Shown here in pieces: positions 1 through 11,600 of a stretch of 43,469 nt of DNA. This DNA comes from Bacteroidales bacterium (GTDB lineage: Bacteria > Bacteroidota > Bacteroidia > Bacteroidales > F082): assembly GCA_016291135.1 (NCBI GenBank), contig JAEFAE010000020.1, positions 1 through 43,469 of the forward strand, given 5' to 3'. The notes beneath the pieces were generated by a model, which worked only from the letters and a program-made list of their open reading frames with translations, had not been told where the DNA came from and ran no database searches. A program made the position numbers and the translations under genes. The first letter of the stretch is position 1; each line of letters starts with the position of its first letter.

Positions 1-326
1 AGCGTCTTGACGAAGTCGGCGTTGCCCATGTTGGCCTGCACGCCTTGTGTGGCGGTTTGGGTGACCACCATCTTCTCGATCTCCTGTTTGGTCACGGCGA
101 TGCTTTGCGTGGCGGCCATCCTGACGTCGGCAGCCACCTTGGTCTTCATCTCCTCGGCCTCTTTGTTGGCCTGGGCGATGATCCGCTGTGCCTCGGCCTG
201 GGCGTCCGCGATGATGGTTGCGGCTTCGTCCTGCGCCTTCTTCAGCAGGGCCTCGCCGTCCTGTTTTCCTTTCGACAGCCCCTCGTTGTAGAGTCTGTCG
301 GTCAATTCTTGAAGCTTGTCTTGCAT
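1..326 (-). CDS. V/A-type ATPase subunit E, N-terminal part (runs off the window)
   Basis: The reading frame is open from the ATG at 326 to the window edge, giving 108 codons. The product starts MQDKLQELTDRLYNEGLSKG and continues as a long charged Ala/Glu/Lys-rich helix, then NADFVKT at the edge. This pattern matches the peripheral-stalk subunit E of Bacteroidota V/A-type ATPases, which links the catalytic A/B head to the membrane sector; other ATPase subunits probably follow to the left, outside the window. A Bacteroidota promoter box lies at 364-371. The long coiled coil could also suggest F-type subunit b, but no N-terminal membrane helix is present and a true atpF lies at 8909-9412. The family call rests on the N-terminal pattern and coiled-coil character only, because the globular C-terminal domain is outside the window. 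Confidence 0.72.
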   Translation of the reverse strand, partial: MQDKLQELTDRLYNEGLSKGKQDGEALLKKAQDEAATIIADAQAEAQRIIAQANKEAEEMKTKVAADVRMAATQSIAVTKQEIEKMVVTQTATQGVQANMGNADFVKT

Positions 327-363
327 ATTGTCTTTGAGATTGTACCTTTGTTAATCAAAGGCG

Positions 364-371
364 CAAAGATA
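364..371 (-). promoter_or_regulatory. Promoter -7 box for the V-type ATPase gene
   Basis: TATCTTTG on the minus strand matches the Bacteroidota -7 consensus TAnnTTTG. It lies about 38 bases upstream of the ATG at 326. A CTTG lies 20 bases further upstream and could act as the -33 element. Confidence 0.6.
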
Positions 372-403
372 ATAAAACCCCAAACGACAAGCAAGAAAAA
401 CGC

Positions 404-1381
404 TTAATAATTATCTGCTGCAAGAATTTCCTCTTCCGTTAAACCGGTAAGCTGGCAAACGGTTTCCATATCCATGCCACCGGACCTCATTTTTCGCACC
501 ACTTCAAGAACGCCTTCAGTCCTACCTTTTTCAAGACCTTCGGCCAAGCCTCTCTCGCGACCTTCTTCCGCGCCCTCTTCGAAACCCCATTGGTAGCCCT
601 CCTCGCGGCCCATGATAAACCCGCCTTCAATCTCGTTATACATATCGAGGTAGAACTTGCGGCTGCGCTCGTATTCGAGTTGCTGCGCGGGCGTGAAGTT
701 CGCATATTCCGCCTGGACGTAAAACTTGCGGAAGATGTCCTCGTCCAACTCCTTGGGATAGTCGTCGTAACGCCACAGGTGGTAAAGCGCATGCAACCAT
801 TTGTCACGAGGTGTTTTGAGCTCTAGTTCGATATTGTCGAGCTTGGGCATCTCCACGTAATACAGCGTCAGCTTGTCGTAGAAAACGTGGTGGTCGTCAA
901 TGTCGCTGAGCATCACCTTGTGGAAATACGACTCATGGCCATACTCCTTCTTGGGGAAGGTGAAGTTCATGATGGCGATCAGGCAGACCTCGTTCAAACG
1001 GAAGTTCCACGGCTTCCCGCTCTTCCTGAATTTGCGCTCACGCTGGTCGTCCATCTGCTGGATGCCCAACACGCCCTGGTCGCGGATAGGCTTGGAAGCG
1101 TAATAGAGGGTGCGGTCCTTGAAGAAAGGTTTCCAGGAGTTCTGCATCTCCACGATAAACTGACGCCCCGACTGGGTGGCTCAATACACATCGAAGTAGT
1201 TCGTCCGCGTCCCATTGAACTCGCCAATCTGCTCCACGTTCTTATAGTAAAGATCCACTACGGGATCCTCGGCCTCGTCAATGATCGCGTTAAGGAAACT
1301 GATCAAAAGATCCTTGTTGGCCTCAGTGGCAAACAGCCTCTTGAAACCATAGTCGATAAAAGGATTAATGTAACGGCACAT
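404..1381 (-). pseudogene. Rpn family recombination-promoting nuclease / PD-(D/E)XK transposase-like gene, broken by an in-frame TGA
   Basis: Two open segments on the minus strand, 1381 to 1181 (66 codons) and 1180 to 404, lie in the same frame and are separated only by a TGA at 1181-1183. Together they give one protein of about 325 residues. The N-terminus MCRYINPFIDYGFKRLF and the motif GRQFIVEMQNSW directly after the stop are typical of the Rpn/PD-(D/E)XK transposase-like family, whose members are DNA endonucleases that stimulate recombination. The C-terminus has the usual charged Glu/Gly/Arg-rich repeats and an ending like TEEEILAA. In relatives the segment around FDVY continues without a break, so a single base change is the simplest explanation. 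The second segment has its own ATG at 1153, but a protein from there would lack the N-terminal part of the nuclease fold. The promoter at 1445-1474 looks intact, so inactivation may be recent. A sequencing error cannot be excluded. Confidence 0.8.
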
Positions 1382-1388
1382 AAGGGGA

Positions 1389-1420
1389 ATTTAAAGATTT
1401 AAAGATTTAAAGATTTAAGA
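1389..1420. repeat. 8-bp tandem repeat in the 5' leader of the Rpn gene
   Basis: The unit ATTTAAAG occurs three times perfectly (1389-1396, 1397-1404, 1405-1412), followed by an imperfect fourth copy ATTTAAGA. It lies between the Rpn start codon at 1381 and the promoter box at 1445-1452, so it would be transcribed in the leader. Such a tract can change copy number by slippage. Confidence 0.85.
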
Positions 1421-1444
1421 TGGATTGGATGGAGATATCGGATG

Positions 1445-1474
1445 CAAAGATACAATATTATTGAATATTGTCAA
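1445..1474 (-). promoter_or_regulatory. Promoter of the Rpn-like gene, with a palindrome as its spacer
   Basis: On the minus strand a TTG (complement of 1472-1474) is followed after 19 bases by TATCTTTG (1445-1452), a good Bacteroidota promoter. Almost the whole spacer, 1453-1470, is a perfect inverted repeat: CAATATT, 4-base loop, AATATTG. A dimeric repressor binding there would cover the promoter; that role is inferred. Confidence 0.6.
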
Positions 1475-1690
1475 GACTTTTCGTATTAATTATATCATCT
1501 GTTAAAAAATTGATATGAAACACTCATAAATAATATAACTAACTATATTTGCAATTTAAACCAAGCATTTCAGATGAGCTGTTTCCTCTCCCAGGCAATT
1601 TTTCCTTCGCTTTTTTTAAAAAAATTGGAAAAAAACGCCATGCCGTCATAACTTTTTTTTATAAAACATCCTTATATAAAATAAAATTAC

Positions 1691-1698
1691 TAATTTTG
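1691..1698 (+). promoter_or_regulatory. Probable promoter -7 box for the T9SS protein gene
   Basis: TAATTTTG fits TAnnTTTG and lies 64 bases before the ATG at 1763. No TTTG stands at the ideal upstream distance. A second box, TATATTTG at 1544-1551, is an alternative or additional start. Confidence 0.5.
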
Positions 1699-1762
1699 CC
1701 GCCGTTTTCAAAACTACAGAATCATACATTAATTAATAATAACCTAAACCCCTGAACAAAAA

Positions 1763-4700
1763 ATGAAAAAATCTTTACTCATCATGCTGCTGATGGCCGT
1801 GTTCGCGCCGTTGGCGATTTTCGGTCAGGAAACGCTGACCGTGTGTGAAGGGACAACGACTAACGAGTATGTTCCTTTCTACGGCTATTACGCAGATGCA
1901 ACCCAGCAAAACCAGATGATTTTCCCTGCCATGCGCGACATGAACGGATCAAACATTACTGAGATGGTGTTTGATTGCTATCAAATCAGCAGCGCTTATA
2001 ATGGTGGACTGGGCAATTGGATTGTCTCTTTAGGTGAAACAGATGCCACAACACTGAGCGGTCTTGATAATACTACCGCACTCACACAGGTGTATTCAGG
2101 CGAATTGACAGTCAACGCATCCGCCAAGCAAGTCATTGTAACTTTTACCACGCCTTACCTATACAATGGTGGTAACCTCTTGGTGGAATTTAACCACCCC
2201 GTTACTACAGGTTATAGAAGAATCTACTTCTATGGTACAGAGGCTACTAGCGCCGCCTATACTTATAGCGCCGTCCGTAACTTCCTGCCTCAGACCACCT
2301 TCACCTATCTCCCGGCTGACTACTGCTTCACCCCCTCGGGTATAACCTCAGAAACCACTCCTGTTTCAGCCACTATTGACTGGAATCCTGAAGCAGAGGC
2401 TTATAATGTCCGCTATCGCGTAAATGCCAACTCACAAGCTGAAGTCCTCCTTTCCGCTGATTTCGAAAATGGTTTGCCAACAGGTTGGGGAACCATTGAT
2501 AATGATGGTGATGGTTATGAGTGGACATGGAGCGAACAATTAGATGCAAATTCTGGTTCAGGTCTTATGTATTCAGCCAGTTATATCAATGACAGCAAGG
2601 TTGCAACCCGTAAGGAAGAAAAAGCATCCAAAGGAGCCCTTACTCCTGATAACTGGTTGGTAACACCTCAAGTCGCTTTGGGCGGTACAATCTCTTTATA
2701 TGCGAAAGGTCAAGACGCTTCATGGTGCGGCGAACATTTTGCCATCTACGTTTCCACCACTAGCCAAACCGACACTCGTTCATTCACTCAAGTGTCTCAA
2801 GAATATGTGGCTACTGGTTCCTATCAAGAATACGTGATTGATTTGAGCAATTATAGCGGAAATGGTTACATCGCCATTCGACATTTCAACATCACTGACA
2901 TGTTCTATCTTGATGTTGATGATGTAACTGTTTATGGTCCTGCAACCCAAAATGCTTGGACAACTATCAACAACATCACTAAAAAACCTTACACCATCGA
3001 AGGTTTAACACCTGAGACCACTTATGATGTTGAAGTTCAAGCTGTTTGCTCCTCTACTAGCAGCAGTGACTGGTCTGAAACCGCACAGTTCACTACAACT
3101 TCCAATTGCGTGGCTCCTTTCGATCTCCAAGCTGACGAAATCACCCAAGCCACTGCTTCATTGAACTGGACAGGATATCAAGATAGTTACAACGTACGTT
3201 ACAGAACTGCCGCAGATGCAGAAATATTATTATTCAACGACTTCGAAAGTAGCGTTGACTCTTGGACACAAAGTGATGGAGGAATTTACAATGGTCAAGG
3301 TATGCAGTATTCGGGATCTTACATGTATGGATTTAATGCAGGTGAAGAACAATATCTGATTACTCCTGAATTGACCGGTCTTGAAGACGGTGGAACGCTG
3401 GTATTCTACCATATGTATTATAGCAATACTGCTGAATCCTTCATGGTTGGTTATTCAAGCACCACTGCTGATGCACGAGCTTTCACATGGAGCAACAGTG
3501 TCACTTCAGGTTCTTCATATTCTGCATACGTCGAAGCAATCCCCGCCGGAACTAAATATATTGCCATCCAAACCACTATAGCTCAATATTATCTCTTCAT
3601 TGAAGACTTTACTGTGTATGGTCCGACAATCCCTGCTGGCGAATGGATAACCATTTCCAACATAACCACCCCCGTGTCGGTTGCTAACCTTGAAGCTCAA
3701 ACTTACTATGAATTCCAAGTGCAAGGTATCAACCCCTCTTGCGACGGTGGTGTCACCAATTGGAGCGAGAGTGGTTACTTCACCACAGCTACTGGCAACA
3801 TGTTCATTACCGACGGTAACTGGAATGAAGCTAACAACTGGTATGCCGGCGAAGTTCCCGCCACTGGCGCTGATGTCACCATCGCCGCCAACTGCACCAT
3901 CCCCGCTGGTTACATCGCCAACGCCGGTGCCATCACCATCGGCGAAAATGGCAGCCTCACCATCCAAGACGGCGGCCAACTCATCCATACCAACGAAGGC
4001 GTTGTAGCCACTATGGAAAAGGAAATCAAAGGCTACACTGGCGAAAAGGATAGCTACTACTTTATCTCCTCACCTGCCAACACGGTCTTCACCTATAATG
4101 GTAACACCTATGCGTACACTGACCCCGCCGAAGTTGAAAACATGCTCAGCAACGAATACGACCTCTACGGATTCGACTGCACCGAAGACCTTGAATGGCG
4201 CAATTATGAAGCCGATCCCGACAACTTTGTCATGTGGCAAGGCATGGGCTACCTCTACGCCAATAGCGAGAAGACCACCCTGCGTTTCACGGGCGAGTTG
4301 CATCCATTTGCTTCAGACTATGCCAATGACGGTTATCTCCTGACTTACGAAGCCTCTGACGAAAACTTCAACGGCTTCAACCTCGTGGGCAACATGCTTG
4401 CCGCTGATGCCTACATCGTGATTGCCAATTATGAAAGCGGCACTGGTACCACAGGCCTGGCAGAAGACGTTTACTTCTACACCATGGGTGATGGCGAACT
4501 GGTCGCCGGCACGGGTGCCGTGGCTCCCCTGCAAGGTGTCATGGTGAAAGCCTCTTCCGCTTCGCAAGTGGCACTCTGCTACACCAAAGCTTTGAGAAGC
4601 AAGAGTGCTCTCAACATCACCCTGAGCAATGCCAACGGCCTCATCGATGCCGCTTACATCCGCTTCAACGGTGGTAGCGAACTCAACAAGATCCAACTCA

Positions 4701-5197
4701 ACCCCAACCACACCAAGCTGTTCTTCACCAAGGACAACCAAGACCTTGCCGTAGTGAACAGCGAGGCCCAAGGCGAGATGCCCGTCAGCTTCAAGGCTGA
4801 GAACAACGGCACCTACACGCTGAGCTTCAGCAACGAGAACGTCGAGTTCAGCTACCTGCACCTCATCGACAATATGACCGGTGCCGACGTCGACCTCCTC
4901 GCCAACCCGAGTTACAGCTTCGAGGCCAAGACCACCGACTATGCCAGCCGCTTCAAGCTGGTGTTCAGCACCGAAAACGCTTCGAGCGACCACTTCGCCT
5001 ACTTCACCGACGGCAGCCTCGTCATCAACAACGAAGGCAACGCCACCATGAACGTGTACGATGTCACCGGACGTCTGGTCAACACCCAGAGCATCAACGG
5101 CAGCTGCCAGGTCGGCTTCAACGCCATCCCGGGCGTCTACATGATCCAATTGGTCAACGGCAACGACGCCAAGACCCAGAAGATCGTGGTGAAGTAA
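1763..5197 (+). CDS. Secreted multidomain protein with choice-of-anchor J / fibronectin III modules and a T9SS sorting domain
   Basis: The 1144-residue product begins with a clear signal peptide (MKKSLLIMLLMAVFAPLAIFG, cleavage near residue 21-22). After a first beta-rich domain come fibronectin III-like stretches (near 205-220, 400-447, 460-485 and 625-676) and two jellyroll domains of the choice-of-anchor J / cleaved-adhesin type (about 227-391 and 488-620), recognisable by DFENGLPTGW and NDFESSVDSW at their starts. From about 680 follows a domain beginning GNWNEANNWYAGEVP, common in secreted Bacteroidota proteins. The last about 75 residues (NVYDVTGRLV...GVYMIQLVNG) form a type A T9SS signal, so the protein is probably exported through the outer membrane and cleaved or anchored at the surface. 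The ligand or substrate is unknown; no catalytic motif was recognised. The first two thirds are clearly more AT-rich than the last third. Confidence 0.85.
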   Translation: MKKSLLIMLLMAVFAPLAIFGQETLTVCEGTTTNEYVPFYGYYADATQQNQMIFPAMRDMNGSNITEMVFDCYQISSAYNGGLGNWIVSLGETDATTLSGLDNTTALTQVYSGELTVNASAKQVIVTFTTPYLYNGGNLLVEFNHPVTTGYRRIYFYGTEATSAAYTYSAVRNFLPQTTFTYLPADYCFTPSGITSETTPVSATIDWNPEAEAYNVRYRVNANSQAEVLLSADFENGLPTGWGTIDNDGDGYEWTWSEQLDANSGSGLMYSASYINDSKVATRKEEKASKGALTPDNWLVTPQVALGGTISLYAKGQDASWCGEHFAIYVSTTSQTDTRSFTQVSQEYVATGSYQEYVIDLSNYSGNGYIAIRHFNITDMFYLDVDDVTVYGPATQNAWTTINNITKKPYTIEGLTPETTYDVEVQAVCSSTSSSDWSETAQFTTTSNCVAPFDLQADEITQATASLNWTGYQDSYNVRYRTAADAEILLFNDFESSVDSWTQSDGGIYNGQGMQYSGSYMYGFNAGEEQYLITPELTGLEDGGTLVFYHMYYSNTAESFMVGYSSTTADARAFTWSNSVTSGSSYSAYVEAIPAGTKYIAIQTTIAQYYLFIEDFTVYGPTIPAGEWITISNITTPVSVANLEAQTYYEFQVQGINPSCDGGVTNWSESGYFTTATGNMFITDGNWNEANNWYAGEVPATGADVTIAANCTIPAGYIANAGAITIGENGSLTIQDGGQLIHTNEGVVATMEKEIKGYTGEKDSYYFISSPANTVFTYNGNTYAYTDPAEVENMLSNEYDLYGFDCTEDLEWRNYEADPDNFVMWQGMGYLYANSEKTTLRFTGELHPFASDYANDGYLLTYEASDENFNGFNLVGNMLAADAYIVIANYESGTGTTGLAEDVYFYTMGDGELVAGTGAVAPLQGVMVKASSASQVALCYTKALRSKSALNITLSNANGLIDAAYIRFNGGSELNKIQLNPNHTKLFFTKDNQDLAVVNSEAQGEMPVSFKAENNGTYTLSFSNENVEFSYLHLIDNMTGADVDLLANPSYSFEAKTTDYASRFKLVFSTENASSDHFAYFTDGSLVINNEGNATMNVYDVTGRLVNTQSINGSCQVGFNAIPGVYMIQLVNGNDAKTQKIVVK

Positions 5198-5250
5198 AAC
5201 GGAGAAAGACCATCCAGAAGCAGGGAGTTTCCCCTCCTTGCGAAATCCTT

Positions 5251-5280
5251 AAAGACCAGCCTTCGGGTTGGTCTTTTTTT
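5251..5280 (+). terminator. Intrinsic terminator after the T9SS protein gene
   Basis: An 11-bp stem, AAAGACCAGCC with GGTTGGTCTTT (one G-U pair), closes a TTCG tetraloop (5262-5265) and runs into a T tract ending at 5280. It stands about 55 bases after the stop codon and insulates the ATP synthase operon. Confidence 0.9.
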
Positions 5281-5288
5281 GCGTTTAA

Positions 5289-7143
<1,855 letters not shown>

Positions 7144-7147
<4 letters not shown>

Positions 7148-7527
7148 AAAAAGACATCACCACGAAATACCTGGCCCTGTTCCTGCTCGTCGACCTCATC
7201 CTCGTCGGCGTCCTGCTCTGCTTCTTCAGCCACCGGGAGTGGTGGAACAACTGGATGGTCACGGCGCCCAACCTCTACATGGTGCTCGGCGCCCTGTATT
7301 GTCCCCTAATGAAGAAAAACCTCGACAAGCAAGTGAACCGGCAGGCCTGGCTCTACATCTACAAAGGCATCAAGATGGCCCTCACCATCGCCATGCTGGT
7401 GCTCTATATTTACCTGGTGAGGCAAGGCGCCAGGGCCTTCGTCCTGATCACTGCCATCGCCTATCTCATCGGCCTCATCCTAGAGACCTATGTTTTCATG
7501 CATTTCCTGAAGCATCACGCCCAATGA
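7144..7527 (+). CDS. Small membrane protein in the ATP synthase operon, AtpI-like position
   Basis: The 127-residue protein has about four predicted membrane helices (near residues 9-28, 38-56, 75-93 and 97-118) and short charged ends. It lies between atpC and atpB with ATGA overlaps on both sides. In many operons a small four-helix protein (AtpI, subunit I) just before atpB helps assemble the c-ring. Position, size and helix number fit that role, but sequence similarity to classical AtpI is not evident by eye, so the function is inferred. It is a standard gene of this Bacteroidota operon, not an insertion. Confidence 0.7.
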
Positions 7528-8627
7528 AGTCCGGATTCAGACATAGTATCCTCCTGATCCTGCTGATGCTGGTCGGCCTCCCCGCGTTACGTGCGGAAGA
7601 GGGCTCCTCGCTCGACGTGAAGTCGTTCATCTTCGGCCACACCAGCGACGCGTACTGCTTCCACATCACCGAGATCAAAGGCAAGCCGGTATGCGTGTGG
7701 CTCCCCGTCATCGTCCACAGCAAGACGACGGGATGGCACTGCTTCTCCTCGAAACACGTCTGCGAGCTGCCCGAAGGCGAGACCTACCAGGGGTTCTACG
7801 TCGCCCCGATGACCGACCCGAAATACCCGGGCAAGCTGGTGGAAGTCACCGCCTCGGGCGAGGTCAAGCGGCCGTTCGACCTCTCGTTCACCAAGAACGC
7901 CTTCGGCATCTTCCTCGTCTGCGGCTTCATGCTGGCGTTCTTCCTGCCGGCCGCCCGAAAATACAAGAAAAACCCGGAGGGTACTCCTACAAAATACCAA
8001 GGCCTGGTGGAATGGCTCACCTACATGGTGCTCGACGGCATCATCAGCCCCTCCATCCCGAAGAGTAAGGTGCCGAAGTTCGCCCCCTACCTGCTGACGG
8101 TGTTCTTCTTCATCTTCTTCTGCAACCTCTTCGGGCTCATCCCCTTCTTCCCCTTCGGCGCCAACGTCACAGGCAACCTCTCCATCACCCTGGTATTGGC
8201 CCTGTGCACCTACGTCGCCGTCAACATATTCGGCAACCGCCATTACTGGAAAGACATCCTCTGGCCCGACGTGCCGCTGTTCCTGAAGTTCCCGATCCCC
8301 TTGATGCCGGTCATCGAGCTCGTATCGACGCTCACCAAGCCCTTTGCCCTGATGATCCGTCTGTTCGCCAACATCTTGGCCGGACACATCATCATCATGG
8401 TGCTGATGGCCTTGATCTTCATCATCGGAGGAATGTACGGAGCCGGGATGGGTGGCGCTACCTCGGTCATCTCCATCTTCATGATGGTATTCATGACGGC
8501 CCTGGAATGCCTCGTCGCCTACATCCAAGCATACGTGTTCACGATGCTGAGCTCCATCTTCATCGGGATGGCACAGGAGGAAGGGGAACCGGAAAAACAT
8601 CTTAACGAAAAACCAATCAAGAAATAA
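7524..8627 (+). CDS. atpB: F-type ATP synthase subunit a
   Basis: This 367-residue membrane subunit forms the proton half-channels against the c-ring. The motif LTKPFALMIRLFANILAGH carries the essential arginine (MIRLFAN). Several membrane helices fill the C-terminal two thirds. The first 26 or so residues (MKSGFRHSILLILLMLVGLPALRA) look like a signal peptide, followed by about 100 residues of probably periplasmic sequence, an N-terminal extension common in Bacteroidota AtpB and absent from the E. coli protein. The frame stays open upstream to 7239, but the ATG at 7524 overlaps the preceding stop (ATGA) and begins the signal-like segment, so it is preferred. Confidence 0.95.
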   Translation: MKSGFRHSILLILLMLVGLPALRAEEGSSLDVKSFIFGHTSDAYCFHITEIKGKPVCVWLPVIVHSKTTGWHCFSSKHVCELPEGETYQGFYVAPMTDPKYPGKLVEVTASGEVKRPFDLSFTKNAFGIFLVCGFMLAFFLPAARKYKKNPEGTPTKYQGLVEWLTYMVLDGIISPSIPKSKVPKFAPYLLTVFFFIFFCNLFGLIPFFPFGANVTGNLSITLVLALCTYVAVNIFGNRHYWKDILWPDVPLFLKFPIPLMPVIELVSTLTKPFALMIRLFANILAGHIIIMVLMALIFIIGGMYGAGMGGATSVISIFMMVFMTALECLVAYIQAYVFTMLSSIFIGMAQEEGEPEKHLNEKPIKK

Positions 8628-8651
8628 ACAACAACCTAAAACTTTAAAGAC

Positions 8652-8900
8652 ATGTCAATCCTATCAACCATTCTCGAAATTGGCGCCTACGTGCCTGGTA
8701 TCGTGGCCATCGCTGCTGCATTGGCCGTTTTCGGAGCCGCTTGGGGTATCGGCGGCATCGGCAAATCCGCCATGGAAGCCATCGCCCGTCAGCCTGAAGC
8801 CGCCGGCAACGTTCGTTCCAGCATGATCATTGCGGGCGCCCTCGTCGAAGGTGCCACCCTGTTCGCTATCGTGGTCTGTATCCTCGCAGTGCTCAAATAA
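8652..8900 (+). CDS. atpE: F-type ATP synthase subunit c
   Basis: The 82-residue protein is a two-helix hairpin forming the rotating ring. The loop carries ARQPEA, with the conserved RQP that contacts the stalk. Helix 2 carries the ion-binding carboxylate as Glu66 in GALVEGATLF. The residue after Glu66 is Gly, and helix 1 lacks the Gln/Glu seen in sodium-binding rings, so proton coupling is more likely. Helix 1 has a glycine-rich face (AAWGIGGIG). A 24-base gap from atpB lacks an obvious Shine-Dalgarno, as is usual in this phylum. Confidence 0.97.
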   Translation: MSILSTILEIGAYVPGIVAIAAALAVFGAAWGIGGIGKSAMEAIARQPEAAGNVRSSMIIAGALVEGATLFAIVVCILAVLK

Positions 8901-8908
8901 CGGACACT

Positions 8909-9412
8909 ATGGAACTGTTTCTTCCTGAAAGCGGTTTGATGATATGGATGCTGATCGGCTTCCTCATCGTGCTGTTCATCCTTGCCAAGGTGGGATGGCC
9001 GATGATCATGGGCGCCGTCACGAAACGCAACCAGCATATCAGCGATTCGCTGGTGGCGGCTCAGGAGGCCAACAACGCACTTGCCGGCATCGAAGCCGCC
9101 AAGGAGAAGGCCATCGCCGAGTCGCAGGCGGAACAGCTGCGTATCATCAAGGAAAGCCAGGAGCTGAAGTCCCAACTCGTCGAAGAGGCCAAGGCTGCTG
9201 CCCACGCCGAGGCGGAGAAAATCGTAGCCGAGGCGCGGATGCGGATCCAAAAGGAGCAACAGGAGGCCATGGACCAGATCCGGGCAGAGGTCATCACGCT
9301 CTCGGTGGACATCGCCGAGAAGCTGCTGCAACGCGAGCTGAGCGACAAGCAGTCGCAAAGCGCCTACATCGAGGAACTGCTCAACAACAACGAGAAACGG
9401 ATCGAAGCCTAA
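8909..9412 (+). CDS. atpF: F-type ATP synthase subunit b
   Basis: The 167-residue protein has one N-terminal membrane helix (about residues 8-28) followed by a long Ala/Glu/Lys/Gln-rich coiled coil to the end, the architecture of the b stalk that holds the F1 head still. It lies 8 bases after atpE and 3 bases before atpH. Only one b-type gene is present in the operon, so a homodimer is expected. Confidence 0.95.
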   Translation: MELFLPESGLMIWMLIGFLIVLFILAKVGWPMIMGAVTKRNQHISDSLVAAQEANNALAGIEAAKEKAIAESQAEQLRIIKESQELKSQLVEEAKAAAHAEAEKIVAEARMRIQKEQQEAMDQIRAEVITLSVDIAEKLLQRELSDKQSQSAYIEELLNNNEKRIEA

Positions 9413-9415
9413 GCC

Positions 9416-9958
9416 ATGGACAACGGAAAGATATCGGTACGGTACGCACGCGCACTGCTGAGCACCGCCAAAGCGGAACAGTGCGAGAAGGAGGTGTACG
9501 AAGGGCTGCAACGGCTCACCCGCCAGTACAGCCTGGCCATCCCCGCCTTCAACGAGGCGCTGTCCAACCCCTTGGTCGTTCCTGAGGAGAAGACAAAGCT
9601 CCTCAGCACTGCCATCGGCGAGCCCATCCATCCCTGCCTACTCCGTTTCATCGATTTTTTGATCGAAAAGCGACGGGAAAACAAGGTCATGCTCATCGCC
9701 CTCGAGTACCAGCAGCTGTACCGCAAGGAGAACAACATCCTGCGGGCCGACATCACCACCGCCTCCGAGCTCGACGAAAAGGCCATGGCGCACCTGCGTT
9801 CCTTCGTGGAACAGAACTTCCACTGCAAGGCGGAGATGCACGTGAAGGTGGATCCCTCACTCATCGGCGGGTTCATCCTCGACATCGAACACGAACGCAT
9901 GGACGACAGCATCAAAGGCCGTCTCGAAAACCTGAAAACGATTACCTTGGCACGTTAG
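9416..9958 (+). CDS. atpH: F-type ATP synthase subunit delta
   Basis: This 180-residue protein is the OSCP/delta subunit that joins the b stalk to the top of the alpha/beta head. The N-terminal helical domain ([20 protein letters not shown]) and the C-terminal signature [26 protein letters not shown] are both present. Its length is typical. It is followed by a 49-base gap before atpA, the longest in the operon; no promoter box is seen there. Confidence 0.95.
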   Translation: MDNGKISVRYARALLSTAKAEQCEKEVYEGLQRLTRQYSLAIPAFNEALSNPLVVPEEKTKLLSTAIGEPIHPCLLRFIDFLIEKRRENKVMLIALEYQQLYRKENNILRADITTASELDEKAMAHLRSFVEQNFHCKAEMHVKVDPSLIGGFILDIEHERMDDSIKGRLENLKTITLAR

Positions 9959-10007
9959 AACAACCAAACGAAAACCCAACAAAGAAAAACCACGCATTAC
10001 AACAACC

Positions 10008-11585
<1,578 letters not shown>

Positions 11586-11600
11586 CAACCCTCACCGCCC

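Larger units (their letters stand above)
1382..1762. other. AT-rich intergenic region of 381 bases
   Basis: This divergent spacer holds the Rpn leader repeat and promoter on the left. For the rightward gene it holds two TAnnTTTG boxes, at 1544-1551 (TATATTTG) and 1691-1698 (TAATTTTG). Between them lie A and T runs and no convincing gene. A 68-codon frame at 1549-1755 has low-complexity codons and no family resemblance. Confidence 0.6.

Noticed and set aside
1181..1183. The in-frame TGA of the Rpn-like gene as a selenocysteine codon
   Set aside because: No conserved selenocysteine is known to me in this family, no SECIS-like hairpin is evident just after the codon, and TGA is an ordinary stop in many genes here.
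7239..7523. A longer atpB starting at 7239
   Set aside because: The extra 95 residues are an out-of-frame reading of the preceding membrane protein gene; the ATG at 7524 begins a signal-like peptide and overlaps the previous stop.
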